This document shows positions 34,797 through 47,366 of a stretch of 64,000 nt of DNA, piece after piece. The position numbers were made by a program, and so were the translations under genes. How positions within the stretch are numbered: position 1 is the stretch's first letter; the number at the start of each line of letters is the position of its first letter. Source of the DNA: Cordia subcordata (lineage: Eukaryota > Streptophyta > Magnoliopsida > Boraginales > Cordiaceae); NCBI GenBank assembly GCA_028554755.1, contig JAPTOF010000010.1:74501-138500 (forward strand), read 5' to 3'. The notes under the pieces are model-generated. The model did no database searches. It worked only from the letters and a program-made list of their open reading frames with translations, and was not told where the DNA came from.

Positions 34797-37700
34797 CTAA
34801 TTTATTGCAAGCCTCTCTCCAAGCTCTTGGCTATATGCCTGAATGAAACCACCATCTGCCATTTGAAGCTTTTCATTTAACAGAGTCTTGTATTGATCGT
34901 CTCTATCATCCAAGTCATGCATCAATTCAACCTACATAAAGAAATGAACATGCTGGAGTTAAGTATGACACATTGACTGTGCAAATTGTTTCATAAAATT
35001 TTGGTAGGAAGTATGAGGAACGAGCCAGATGAAGTGCGTGAAGAAAAGGGATACTATGCCTTGATAGGAACTGTAATTGATAATGGTAGAAAGAATGCAG
35101 ATTTCAGGGTGTTTGCCACTAGCAAAATTCTTTTGCTAGCTGCAATATCAAGTACATTGAATTGTCAGAAAGAAACTTGCTTTCCATCGAATTGTCAATG
35201 GGATGAATGATCAAGTGGTTGCGATTATCTCAACTCAAGAGTGAGGTCTTGGGTTAGAATCCCATGGGGTTGGGGTTTCAACAAAAAAAGAGGAAAAAGA
35301 AGTCCACAAAATTGTCAGAAAGAAACTTGCTTTTCCTAGCCTCCTTGCATTATTTAAAGGAGAATCACTAATACGAAAGACTTTATCACATACAAAATGC
35401 CAATGGAAGTCGTACTAAAGTTATTTTGCAACAAAGATGCAGAGTCACTCATTAGTTTGTGAGCATAAATCATCCATTAACAAGGAATAGGTGAATGAAT
35501 ATCGTTTGTCATTTTATCTACCTCATCATTTGGCCCATTGTGTCTGTACATACCTGCTTCTGAAACAAATTGAACTCATCAGAGCTCAAAGAACCATCTT
35601 TGTTGGAATCAAGCAATTGCATCATCTCCCTAGCATCTTCTCCTTGGGCACCAAGCTCTTCCATTACTTCCATAAGTTCCTCAATGCTGATCTTACCATC
35701 TCCGTTCTTATCAAGAAGGCGGAACACCCTATCTCTATGATCTATCTCAAGACCTCTGTGACTAGCGGAAGGAAGATCTTTGAGACGCAATGCTGCAAGT
35801 TCAGCAGCAGCCATCATGATTGCTTTCAGACGCTTTGCCTGTGTATCAACGAAGAGAAATAGAAGCCAGTTCACAGATCACGGAATTATAAGTTATTACC
35901 AATTGAACAATTTGGATGCATAGATCTCCCTGTTGCACTTCCCCATCCCCTGCCCCTCAAACCATACAAGAAGAATATCTCCCTCAAACCACAGAAGAAG
36001 AATATATTTCTCTTTTTAGTTAAAATATTAATCACTGGAACATCTAAAAAAATAAAAGACAAAAGAAAGCAAGAAGAAGAATATCTTTTCTTTTTAATTG
36101 AAATAATAACCACTGAAAGATCTAAGAAGAAAAAGAAAAAAGAAAGCAAGAAAGGAAGAAAGAATGAAGAAGACGCAACTTAAAAGATAAGATATATGAT
36201 CTGAGGACACAAATTAGAAGATAAGATATGTGTTCTTCCATTGGAACATTTGTTTGAGAATTGACAAATATTTTACTTCACACTGATCAAAGATTAGAGC
36301 CATATATTGTAAGTTCAACAATTATCAAAGAGAAAGATCAAGAGCTTTAATGTCCAAATATGACTGAATTCTGGGTATTAATAGACCCCAGAATTCTTTT
36401 TCTTTTCCTTTTTCTTCAGAAAACAATGCTTTCAGATAATTGGAAAAAGAGAAAAAAACAAAAACCAACATCTTACCTCTTCTGGATCAGTAAGACCACC
36501 TTTGTACAATGCGTGAGAGGCCGTTCCACCAGCCGCCAGCATATCCATCTCGGCAGTCCGTATTTGTATTTCCATGAGTGGCCTAACCCTCCCATTTTCA
36601 CTGATATCTACTGCCATGTGCAGACTTCTATATCCATTTGGCTTGGGCCGAGCGATATAGTCTTTTGACCTATTCGGGACCTCCTTCCACAGAGAACGGA
36701 TGATTTCACGCACCCTGTAGCAAGCTTTCTCTCCAACTTCTGACACATTATCTCTGGATGCAGGAGTCAATACAACTCTTAATCCCAAGATGTCATTGAC
36801 TTCTTCAGGCTTGCGGCCATCTCTCAAGAGTTTCTTCATGGTGCTATAACGACTTTTATAGCGACCTTCAACAGAGACATCGTCCACCATATCCGCTAAT
36901 GTCCGGTCAGATTTAAAGGATTGAAGTAGCTGCTCTTTGTATATATCAATCAGAGGCTTAACACCAGTCTCATGGCTCCTCAACCATGCATCAAGATAGA
37001 GATATGAATAGGGGAACAAGTATCGAAAGGATAGATCCTCCAGTTCCAGAGACAGAAGGTTGGTTCCAATGGCATGAGCTAAAGGAGCATGGATCTTCAA
37101 CACCTCAAGAGAGATCATCTGTTGCTGGTACCTTGGAAGGCAGTCAAGGTGCCTCATCATGTCTAGCTTGATAGCAAGTTCCAGAATCAAAGCCCTGACA
37201 TCATAGTAGGTTAGGCAATATTTCCTCAAAGCAGAAGCACTATCGTCATCGAGTACTTCCACTTTGGAAGAAATGTTCTTGACGCGCAAACTCTCGTGCA
37301 GTAAGTGAGCAGTGCTAGCACCAATTCGGAGCCTGAGTTGGTACAAGTTCAAGGCACCAGCCTCAAGAACTTCTCTCAGGATCGCTGCGGATATAACTTC
37401 AGCATCCATCTGCAGCCAAAAGTTTACCATTTATATGTTCTTTCCTAAAAAAGAAAAATAATATATTTAACTCTTCCTCTTTCATTTCATCTTGTATAAC
37501 AAAGAAGAAAAAGAAGACAGCATTGGATCAAAGATTGAAGTTAAATTATGAAGTCTAGAATTAAGCAGAAACCATTTTGAATTATACCTTGAATCTAAAA
37601 GCAGATAAAAAAAAAAAAAAGGAACAAAAATAGGCAGAGAGATAGATGACCATGAAATTGGAGTGAGGATAACAAATTAAGGGCATGAAACACAAAGCTT

Positions 37701-38191
37701 GACAAAGAAAGAAAGTTAAAAGACACAAAGTGAATCATAATTATGGGGATAGGAAAAAAAGAAAAGGGTCGAGGGTAGGTGGGTGGGGGGGATACCTGAA
37801 GATTGGCGAGGATGACTGCAACGGAGAGGGCACGGGAAAGAGGAGGGCGAGAGTGAGGGTGAGGGTGAGGAGGGAGAGAGTGAAGAATGGGAATAGAGAG
37901 CTTGAGAGCTTTGAAGAGCAACCGAGAGGAGGAGGTAGAGAGGACGGTGGTGTTCATCCTGTCAGTAAGCTCGTTGAAGGCTCCGACCAGCTCCACCACC
38001 ATCTTCCCTCCCGGTTGCTCCAGCGCCGCAGCCGTCGTCGTCGTCATGGCTATCACTTTCCCTACGCCTACTGATCTCCTCCTACTCCAACTCCTACAAG
38101 TAGTAAATGCAGCACATCTAATTGGGAATTTGATTGATGATGAAGATGGTGATGATCGGAGAGCGTAAAGGTCTGAGATGTGGAGCTCCAT
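34797..38191 (-). CDS. CRSH: CRSH, calcium-activated RelA/SpoT homologue (chloroplast ppGpp synthetase)
   Basis: Four exons on the minus strand, in transcript order 38191-37796, 37409-36477, 35838-35554, 34931-34797; all introns are phase 0 and the protein is 582 aa (Arabidopsis CRSH is about the same). Residues 1 to about 65 are Ser/Arg-rich, a chloroplast transit peptide. The RelA/SpoT hydrolase-like region shows HE (His169-Glu170) where active hydrolases have HD, so only synthesis is expected. The synthetase domain (about 300-440) includes KSRYSTMKKLLRDG, DILGLRVVL, GYRSLHMAV and MEIQIRT. Two EF-hands follow (loops 486-497, DKNGDGKISIEE; 520-531, DSNKDGSLSSDE). Known role: Ca2+-triggered (p)ppGpp synthesis controlling plastid transcription and translation. 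The ATG at 38191 is the first in frame; the ORF upstream lacks ATG. A SINE sits in the last intron. Confidence 0.95.
35186..35310 (+). mobile_element. tRNA-derived SINE in CRSH intron 3
   Basis: A 125-bp insert with A-box-like TGATCAAGTGGTTGCG and B-box-like GGTTAGAATCCC, ending in an A-rich tail. It is flanked by long direct repeats beginning ATTGTCAGAAAGAAACTTGC, 35161-35185 and 35311-35336, which differ only by one T. This is a LINE-machinery target duplication of 25-26 bp. It runs antisense to CRSH. The near-identical duplications imply a fairly recent insertion. Confidence 0.8.
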
Positions 38192-38585
38192 CTTTGTTTT
38201 TGCTGCTTGCTGGCTCAGTGGAGGAGGCAGCTTCCGGTTATGGTTACTAGGCACTCCACGTTGGATTCCTATTTCTATTTCTATTTTTTTTTCCTTTTTT
38301 TTTTTTTTTTACTCATCTATACTAACAGTAAATAAAAAAATAATAATAATAGTTTCAGTAATAAAAAGATTTGGGATGATGATCACCTGTAAGAAAAGAA
38401 AAGAAAAATAGGTCTCACCGTTAGAACCAGTGAACTGTAACGCACAATAACACTCCTCATCTCTAAAACCCTACCCACACTGCAAACTGTAAAAGCCCCC
38501 ATTTTCAAAAAAGAAAAAAGAAAAAAGAAAAAAGCTGACCTTTGGGGAGTCACCGGAGCTGCTAATCCCAGCAAGCAAATCAGTC
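38192..38585. promoter_or_regulatory. 394-bp shared promoter between divergent CRSH and uL3
   Basis: Lies between the two start codons, both for organellar proteins. It contains T-runs, a telo-box-like AAACCCTA at 38466-38473, and AAAAAAG iterations (38508-38534). Shared or bidirectional control is inferred from spacing alone. Confidence 0.5.
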
Positions 38586-41241
38586 ATGTCGGCGGCGTCT
38601 AGAGGTCTGATTTCTCGTCTGAGGCTCCTTTCCATCGGCCCCAGAACCACCCCCAACCCCCAGCTGAGAACATTCAGCAGCGGCAACAGAGTCATCGAAG
38701 CAACACCTCGTATCATGAGCCCAAACTCCAAACGCCCAGGTGCCATCGCCGTCAAGTGTGGGATGAGTGCGTTGTGGGACAAATGGGGGGAGAGAGTCCC
38801 CATCACCGTCCTGTGGTTAGACGACAACATCGTATCCCAAGTCAAGACTCCCGAAAAAGAAGGCATCTCGGCCCTCCAACTCGGCTGCGGCCACAAGAAG
38901 GAGAAGCATTTGACCAAGCCTCTCGTCGGTCATTTCAGAGCTCAAGCTGTCCCCATGAAGAGGAAGTTGAAGGAGTTCCCTGTCTCCGAGGATGCTCTCC
39001 TTCCCGTCGGAACTTCCATCGGCGTCCGCCACTTTGTTCCTGGCCAGTTTGTTGATGTCACTGGCATTTCTAGAGGCAAAGGCTTTCAGGTACCTCATAT
39101 ACATCTATTTTATTAATAAATACCATTTCTGTGCTTTTCGTATTAAGTTTTAGCTTCCCCATTGAATTTGCAGCTTTATTTTCTTTGGATTCTTTTTCTT
39201 TTTCTTTTATGCTTTCTTTCCTGCTTCTTAACTTCTTAAAAATTCTTTCTTTTTCTTTTTCTTTTTCTTTTTGTTGATAAAATTTACAACTTGGCAATTT
39301 AGAGCTGTTTTTCTTTCTAATTCTTGCTTATTCATGGAGAAACACATTTTTGTCATTCTTTTCTTCAGTTAGCTTGATGTCACACACTGGCAGGGGCCTC
39401 TGTAGGGTGTTACAAAATGACATGGTTTCAGTGGTACACTCTGCTTGTCGTGGTGCATTATTGCTTGTACTGTAATCAAGTTCCCAATTTGCTCATCTGC
39501 AGCTGCTTTCTGTGTAAATTCACACTGCTTTTCCATTTCTTCCTTAATGCTTTTTCTGCAACGTTATTAGCAAATTCATTTTGATTAATCTAATGCAATT
39601 AATTTATCTTTCTGCTAACAATAGTCTTATTCTTTACTTTAAAAGTTTTTGCTTTATGAGTTCTACATTATCCTTGGCCAAGACACAACCAGATTGCTTG
39701 TTCTTTGCTGTGTGGAGAAGTTATGATCATTACAGCACTGATTTATATTTTTGATTTTGTCTTCAATTAGTAACAAATATCGCATCCTATTTCCCCTCTG
39801 TAGGGTGGAATGAAAAGACATGGTTTCAGTGGTATGCCTGCTAGTCATGGTGCATCGTTATCACATCGGAGTATTGGTTCTACTGGTCAGAGGGATGCTC
39901 CTGGAAGGGTATGCTTTTACTTCAATTTACATTTGCTTCTAATTCGTCATTCTTGTCCCTGCTGTTGCTTCTTGCATCATCCTTCCTTGTTTTGTGGACT
40001 ATCAAATTGACTTCGGTTTATAGTACAAGTTGGCTTAATGGACTATTAATAGCAGTTGCAGGATGCTTCTTATTGCCCCCAAACCAAACCGACCTTTACC
40101 CCCAAACCTGCATCAAGAATAGCAAAACAATGAACTCTAAAATAGTGTTTATAAGATGTAGTTGGTTCAAAATGTCATCTTTTTCATAAATTATCTTTAA
40201 ATACACAATAATCACGGAGAAACAAAAGATAATAGTATGAAGTCTTTACTTGAGATGCTTCACAACTTGAATTCCTTTGTGATATATCCTTGTCCTTTGC
40301 AAGATGCTCATATCTGGGAAGGCTTTTAAGCTTGTATTATTGAGTGAAATAAGGGTGAACACCATAGTTGGCTGATTTCAGTTATCTTAAATAGTTTTCT
40401 AAGCGTGAACCTGTAACCACTTACAGTCTTTAGTTTTTAACATGAACAGGTATTTAAAGGCAAAAAGATGCCTGGTCGCATGGGTGGGAAACAGGTGACT
40501 GTTAAAAATGTCTGGGTTTACAAGATTGATCCCGCAAGAAACTTGATGTGGGTGAAGGGCCAGGTGAGGCTTTGTATACTATGCTTTTGTTCTTAGTTTT
40601 AGAGCGAAAGGAATGTTTAAAGTGTGCTACTTGTTGGATATGGTCTTGTGTTTATCTTTTACTTGTAAGTTGTAAGTTGGTCAAGTGAAGATTCAATCTC
40701 TTTGTCCTATTGAATGTTAATGTTGTTTAGCCTGAAATGTGCAGCTTTATTGATAGATCAACCAAATAAGTACATTCTTTATGTGGGACATTGTCCTTTC
40801 TATAGCTTCCAGCTATAGAAAGCAACTTCAATGTTATTTAATTATATTTCATCATAGAGCTTAACAACAATGTGGCTTTTAAAGATAGATTATCTCTGTA
40901 TATAATCTTTATATTTCTAGTGGTAATTTGTGCTTGTAGAGTCTACTCTCTTATACATAGTCATATTCGTATGTATACTATGTTTTTCCCGTGCTCGTAT
41001 ATCCTGGGGTTAACTATCTGGATTTCTTTTTCTTAGTTTGACATACTTTAATGTGTTTGGTTTTCAGGTTCCAGGTGCTACAGGAAACTTTGTGTTCATA
41101 AAGGATGCCGTATACAAGAAGCCTGATCCATCATTGCTTCCTTTTCCAACATACTTTGCCCCTGAGGATGAAGATCCATCAGATTTGGAGCCTATGGTAG
41201 CAGATCTGGGGGAAATAGATCCATTCATGGCTGCAGACTAG
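38586..41241 (+). CDS. RPL3P: Organellar (probably mitochondrial) ribosomal protein uL3
   Basis: Four exons: 38586-39089, 39804-39908, 40450-40563, 41068-41241; all introns phase 0; 298 aa. Residues 1 to about 35 are Arg/Ser-rich with few acids ([19 protein letters not shown]), a mitochondrial-type presequence. The uL3 body follows: [77 protein letters not shown], the central extension that reaches the peptidyl-transferase centre. The bacterial-type sequence excludes cytosolic L3. Known role: early 50S-type assembly and peptidyl-transferase organisation. It is divergent from CRSH, as in the Arabidopsis cluster I recall (At3g17465/17470). Intron 1 carries a decayed copy of exon 2 at about 39395-39462. 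Plastid targeting is the alternative; the presequence and clade favour mitochondria. Confidence 0.92.
39395..39462 (+). pseudogene. Decayed duplicate of uL3 exon 2 inside intron 1
   Basis: The segment CCTCTGTAGGGTGTTACAAA then ATGACATGGTTTCAGTGGTA matches the exon 2 acceptor and start (CCTCTGTAGGGTGGAATGAA, then AGACATGGTTTCAGTGGTAT, 39794-39837), with resemblance continuing to TGGTGCAT. Similarity is about 80 percent by eye. The acceptor AG is kept, but translation in the exon frame gives GVTK then TGA, so inclusion would terminate the protein. Confidence 0.75.
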
Positions 41242-42003
41242 TCAGAAGCTACCTTGTCATATGTCTCTCTTGCCCTTACCCCAAGCCTTCTATTTGATTT
41301 CTTTGTACTTGTTTTTCCTCTTCTTAACCGAGCAATGGTAGTCTATTCTGTGTGGGGTGAACTCATCTTCATGCTTACTTATTCTGTGGATATTGAAGAA
41401 GACTGAACCCGTTGTAGGGGATCGACGTCGACATCTTCTTGGTTAGATGATTATAGAATAGCAGAGGCAAGGGATATTAGTTCTGTTATACCAGATGTTC
41501 AAAGGAATAGATGGATCAAGTTTTTTTGTAGCGAAGATTTCAGCTAATAAACGTTCAAAATGAGAGCTTTGAAGGACTAATTGTCTACTCGATCTGACTT
41601 GGTTAATTATGTCCATTTCATTTCTGTGAATGGTTTGGAAAGAAATTGTATTTGAATCCTCACGTGGATTGGTGTCTCCGTGATATTTTATGTAGTTAAA
41701 AATGTCTTAAGATCTACATACTCCATGTTCTATTCCATTGTGAAAGATTTAAATTGAAACATCTCGAATGGAAATAACAGAAAGAATATACATGAATCAA
41801 AGAAAGTCGAATCAGAGATGTATACTGGGTAGTGTAACTCACTCCTACAACAATCAGATGGCCAAAGGGTGGGCGGGGATGGCAATTGGGTTCCATCCTC
41901 TCATGCCCTCCTAATGCTAATAAAGATGAAACATAATTTCTGTTGTCGCATTTTTTTTCTTATTTTATTTTGTTGTCGTGCTATCAAATCGCATTATTAT
42001 TAT
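41242..42003. other. Convergent 3' ends of uL3 and the pectinesterase
   Basis: Two 3' UTRs facing each other; no other gene, repeat end or RNA seen. Confidence 0.5.
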
Positions 42004-43854
42004 TTATGTGTGCTTTTGATAGTTATTGAGGCCGAGGAAATAGGGTGCACCGGTGAATTTGAGCCACTGATCACCTTGAATGAAGGGTCCAACAGTGAAC
42101 TGAAAGGCTTCATTGCCATTTCTGATCACCCTGTATCCTTTCCAGTTGACTCTCTGAGCAGTATTAGCACCAGGGCCACGATTCGCGTATTCAGCATAGT
42201 ACAAGGTGTCGAGAGCAAAGTTGCCAGCCCAGGGCATCCATCCGGCTGGCTGGATAAAATCTGCCAATGTTGATTCCATTATGACAGTTCTCGAGAACAT
42301 CTTCCAGGGGCGTCCCAAAAATGTCGGAATCTTGAACCTGTCAGGTTCAAGTTTCTGTTCAGGTACTATGCGGCAGTTTTGGATAACAATTCCAGTCGTC
42401 TCGCGGACATTGGTTCTTCCTTGAGCTGTCACTGTGTTCTGTTGGTTGTCCATTGGCCTCCTTGCAATTATCAGGCAATTCTGCAAAATCACCGCCGAGT
42501 CTCCGAAAATAAAATCAACGGTGCCAGAAACGACACAGTTACGATAAAACTGGCGATGGGTTTGCGCGTATAATGTGTCTTGGTACCCATCCATTCTGCA
42601 ATTGTAGAATACAGCAGTGTCGGCCTGGACTCGAAGAGCCACCGCTTGGTGTCCTTCGGGACCAGCTGTGTTTTGGAATCCCATTGACTTGCCTATGAAT
42701 CCATTACCTATCACACCTGCATGTGCACACATGTAGTAATCAAATTAACTTGTCATCTATACACCATACATGATATGATAAATAGTTCATCGAAATATAT
42801 GTATATATGACTCACTAAAAGACGCAGTTTGGTAGGTGGAGACTCCATCGCGATTGCATTTACGTCCAGTAACCATAGTCTTTCGGGGGCCGTCTCCGTA
42901 CATGAACACATTGACCTGTTTCTTTGTTACGGTAATGTATTCATCGTAAATTCCTGCCTTAACGTATATGACATACCTCCCCTGTAGGTTGTTAGGGTAT
43001 GCAGCAAGAGCAGCGGCTATTGTCTTAAACTGTCCACTACCATCTTGAGCAACCACTGCGTTAGGCGTTGGGCGGCCCTGGCTTTGACTAGCCAGTAATT
43101 TCCTGTCTCCACTTGGAAACCACGCTGGAAACCCATCGCTACCGAGGGCTTCGTTGTTGTTAACATCAAGCAATCTTCTAGAAGTTGATGCTACATCATC
43201 GGCAGCATTTTTGTTTATGTCTGCCGAGATATTGAATGCGGTAAGAATTTGGGAAATGGCGGAAACGATGGCTAATGCATTGTCTGTGAGCTGAGTGGCA
43301 TTCAGGAGGCCATCGGATATGGAAGTCTTGAGCTCCGGTTGAGTGAACCCGTCAATGCATGTTTGCTGGTAAGATATGACCGCGCTTAACCAGTTCTTCA
43401 ACTCGATTTCCCTGTCGTTGATGGTGTGCAAGTTACTGTCACCAACCGATGAGAAGGAGGCTTGAAGCTCGTCAACAGCATATTGCAGCAGGTCTTTGCA
43501 ATCGTCCACAGCCATCTTATTCAGGGAATCATTGGCTGATTTTCCCAGGGAAGCAGATGTTTGTATCGCACCTGACACCGCTTGGATAGCAGCATTAATG
43601 GCCACCTGGAGGTAGTCCTTGGGAGTCGCTGTCTGATTATCTGCAACCGATTTTAGACTGTCAACACATACTTTCTTGTGATCGGTTTGGGAACAGATGG
43701 AGGCCACGGCTTTTGTGGTTTGTGAAAGTGCAGCTTCATCATCCTCATTTCCACCTGATGCTGCTGTTTTGTGATAATGTACACCGGTAATCACACCAAT
43801 TACTACCCCGACAACAAGGATAATAGACACTCCTAATACAACAGGCGTCTTCAT
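42004..43854 (-). CDS. Type I pectin methylesterase with PMEI pro-region
   Basis: Two exons on the minus strand, 43854-42816 and 42716-42004; 583 aa. Residues 6-25 form a signal-anchor helix. The PMEI pro-domain (about 45-205) has the four expected cysteines (54, 63, 119, 166). Two basic processing motifs follow, RRLL (226-229) and RKLL (251-254), normally cut by subtilases in the Golgi. The catalytic domain shows GHQAV (Gln370), GYQDTLY (Gln392, Asp393), TVDFIFG (Asp414) and LGRPW (Arg482, Trp484), so all active-site residues are present; GNA after VDFIF is GDS here. It demethylates cell-wall homogalacturonan. It resembles the pollen/flower PME21/VGDH group, but I cannot name the orthologue. 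The single intron falls after TASF, a common PME position. Confidence 0.93.
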
Positions 43855-44182
43855 ATTTTTCAGAGTTCTGAATTAACTATTAACCACGTTGTTGTTGTTG
43901 CAAATGACAAAAGACTAGTGAGGCATATCATATATATATATATAATGGGAATTAAATAATCTTGTGTTATTTAATTATTTGAAGAAAAAAAAAAAGAAAA
44001 AGCTTTAATTAATTAGGAGGTAGCAGCATCCCTTGCAGACATGCATGGCAATCCCTGAATATAGGTGGCTTAAAACGTTCTAAAAAATAATGGACGTACG
44101 TATAAGAGCAGGAGGAGGAGGAGGACGAGACAATACATCATCCGCCACTCGTGTGGCTTAGGGAAATCCTAATTAATGTAAC

Positions 44183-44238
<56 letters not shown>

Positions 44239-44397
44239 GGTCCAAGAGGATCCTCAAAACCTTCAATCATCCATGCATGGCATATGGCACTCAAAATATA
44301 CCACTGCTAACTACTTCATGCATGCAACCCTTAAAAACTAAACTAATGATCAGTGTATATATATAGGTGACGTATAATTAGCTAGGTGTATTTATAC
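43855..44397. other. Pectinesterase promoter region with (TA)n tract
   Basis: Upstream region of the minus-strand pectinesterase. A TA tract of about 25 units spans 44185-44234. The last five bases, TATAC (44393-44397), are the left target duplication of the retroelement. Confidence 0.6.
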
Positions 44398-47330
44398 TGT
44401 CACGCCCCTAAAACTTAAAGTTCGAGACGCGACACGCCGTAGACCAAGAGGAGTGAACCCTTCGAACCACAAGGTTATTAAAACCTCAATAAACAAACAG
44501 AGCACTAAATACTATAAATTATTAAAACAAAAACTATGAGCTCCAACATGTAGCAAAAAACTCCAAATAACTATTACAATAAAGCTCGAGACGCGACACG
44601 CCGTGGACCAAGAGGAGTGAAACCCTCGAATCACAAGGCTACTAAAACCTCAATAAACAAACAGAGCACTAAATACTATAAATTATTGAAACAAAAACTA
44701 TGAGCTCCAACATGTAGCAAAAAAAACTCCAAATAACTATTACAAGTTTTCGCCAAACCGGCACATCTAACATGGACCAAAATATCAAAGCAGTATCTGA
44801 CCACTAAGATCTAATTCTCAAAATACTCTTAAAGATAAGGTCATCCCTCATCGCTAGCATACATCTCCTTACTCGTGATCATCTGTAAGAACATAAATAT
44901 ATGAGAGTGAGCGAATCAAATGCTCAGTAAGTAAGGGTCTTCCCCCGAGATAAAACAAACGTGAATTGTCAAAATAAGAGGGAAGCTGAAACAAGAGAAC
45001 ACATTCGCGGAACGACATTAAGAAATTATGGGAGCGCGTAGAATTAAAATTTCATGTTAACTATGACAAGGATTAACTCGTAAAAGAAAGTATGTTGAAT
45101 ATCATGTAACATGAGTTGTGACTATACTGTAGCGATTTCATCATAATAAAGTCATGGTGAGGGTACAAAGCCCTCAAATCTCAATCATGATCATATCAAA
45201 AGATGGGTATAAGGCCTCCATTGGCACACATGATATAGGTACAAGGCCCCCAAAGGCACACACATGATAGGGGAGTATGCCCCAATAAACTCAAGCAAAC
45301 ATGAAATGGGATCCCAAAATTTCACGAGAAGGCGAGTATCCGCCAAATCAAGTCATGTCATATCACGTCAAGTCATATCGTATCAAGTCGTATCGTATCA
45401 TGAAAAAAAAATGCTACATCACAGCACAACTTACGTTATTGGAGTCAATACTTAAAAAAATATATAGCATTATAGCAGGATAGTTACTTAGGATCGAGGA
45501 TCAAGAGGAAATAATTGAGTTACATCATGTGACAAGAGTAGAGACAAACTAAATTTTTTTTTTCCCAATAACCCACCTCATGAAAGAGAATATCAATTAT
45601 AATTATGGGTTAACATAGGTAGAATCTTCTCATTTCTCAGTAAGCAATAAGTCATTGTTACAATATTATACCATACATGATAACCATGGTAATGACTGAG
45701 GATTTAGATCATGAGAGAAAGGGAAGAGTAAAAAGATTCTTGGAAATATATTCAAAAAATAAAAAATTAAAAAATAAAGTTGAAACCCAGGGGTTTCAAC
45801 AGAAGATAGGAGAAAAAAGAAAAATAAATAAATAAATAAACAATTCAAGATGAAGAGGACAAATAATGTTGGTTGAGAACGAGTATATACTATTAACTCA
45901 TGTATGTTCTAGCTTTCTATAGCAATTGATCAAACTGTTTCTAATTTTTTAAAAGAAAATAAAATTTTACAAGAAAAAAAATCTAAAATCACAAATTTTC
46001 AAGAAGAGATGAAGAAACAAAGAAAAAAAATTTAAATTGTTAGTAAAAGCTCATCATTGAAAAATATAAAATAAAATAAAATTTTGGCCGTGTATAGTAC
46101 AGCATGAAAACATTTGCTCCAGACACGTTTTCTATTAGGATTAAATCAAGTTCAACTCGTTTATTTGGGAACTCATATATCTTTGATGCGATATATATAT
46201 ATATATTTTTTTTAAAATCTGGTTAGAAATAAAGTAAAATCAAGTGAATAAAATAAAATAAAATAAACAAAACTCGCTAATATTAGCAGTCGACTAAGAA
46301 AGAAAATGATTATTTAAATGTACGAAAGTTAGAAAAAAAAATTTGAAATCCTATTAAGATAAAAGGACCGGACCAATGTTAAAATAATAATAATAATAAT
46401 AATAACAATAACATAATTTAAACCACAAAATCTAAAGAAAAGAAAAGAAATAACTTAACAATAAAAGAAAACTAATGTGATAGCTAAAAGATATACTTTC
46501 AAGGCAATGTGAAACCATTATATATATATATACATAAATGCTTTTAAGACAATGTGAAACCATCACAGACAAGGAGAACCTTTGCTTATATATGTTTTTT
46601 TTATAATCGAGAATCTAAATTGCATATACAGGCCAGAGGACGAATTTGAGTTAGTATCAAATGAAAAGTTCTAGCCATCACGAAATCAAGCACGAGATTT
46701 ATTGAAACACATTATCAGGCTATATATTTTGTGCGCAGAAGAAAAAAAATGAGCAATTTGCCAAACGCACAAGACTCAAAAATTAAGTAATCAATAGCAT
46801 GATTGTTGCAAGAGAGTTACGCAGGAATGATGGGAGAATTCAGAGTACAAGTTGATCCCACTTACCTCGAATCTTACATTCTGAAATTCTTCAATCTACA
46901 ACTGAAAATACCCTATGCACATAATAGAATAATTCTTTATCGTTATTCTAAAGAAAAAAAAAATTATTACTCAATCCTAGAATTCAAGCGTAAACGAGTA
47001 TACTCAAACTTACTTTGAGATTAACCCTTAAAGAAAGAATAAATGCCTAACTTGGTTTTCTAGGGTTCTTCGTATTTTTCTGAGAAGAGAGAAGCGTAGG
47101 AAAAAAAATATAATAATGAAAGGAAGAATATATATATATATAAGTCCTAAGTCAAAGACTGCCTGGTCAATTTTTATCTTATCTATTTTATTATTAATAT
47201 AATATTATTATTATTAAAGAACCCCACTATCAACAACTATCACCCCTCAACTACTACTACAGAAATGTGTTTGTAGCGGTTGAGTAAAAAAAATTTTAAA
47301 TTAAATTAAAAAAACTAACCGGTCCTTGCA
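44398..47330 (-). repeat. Left LTR (3' LTR of the minus-strand element)
   Basis: 2933 bp; on the minus strand it reads TGCAAGGACCGGTTAG to GGGGCGTGACA. The U5-side end contains a 164-bp tandem duplication (units starting about 44417 and 44581). It carries AT-rich runs and no gene. Its right end is next to the polypurine tract. Confidence 0.85.
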
Positions 47331-47348
47331 TTTTACCCCCTTAAAAAG
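47331..47348 (-). other. Polypurine tract
   Basis: On the minus strand CTTTTTAAGGGGGTAAAA directly precedes the LTR TG, the expected plus-strand primer site. Confidence 0.7.
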
Positions 47349-47366
47349 AAGTTTCATCCTCAAAAC

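Noticed and set aside
45264..45483. Short frames in the LTRs (and the mirror at 54840-55031)
   Set aside because: Similarity between the two simply reflects the inverted LTR copies; they encode repetitive Ser/Tyr strings from an iterated CATATCG-type tract.
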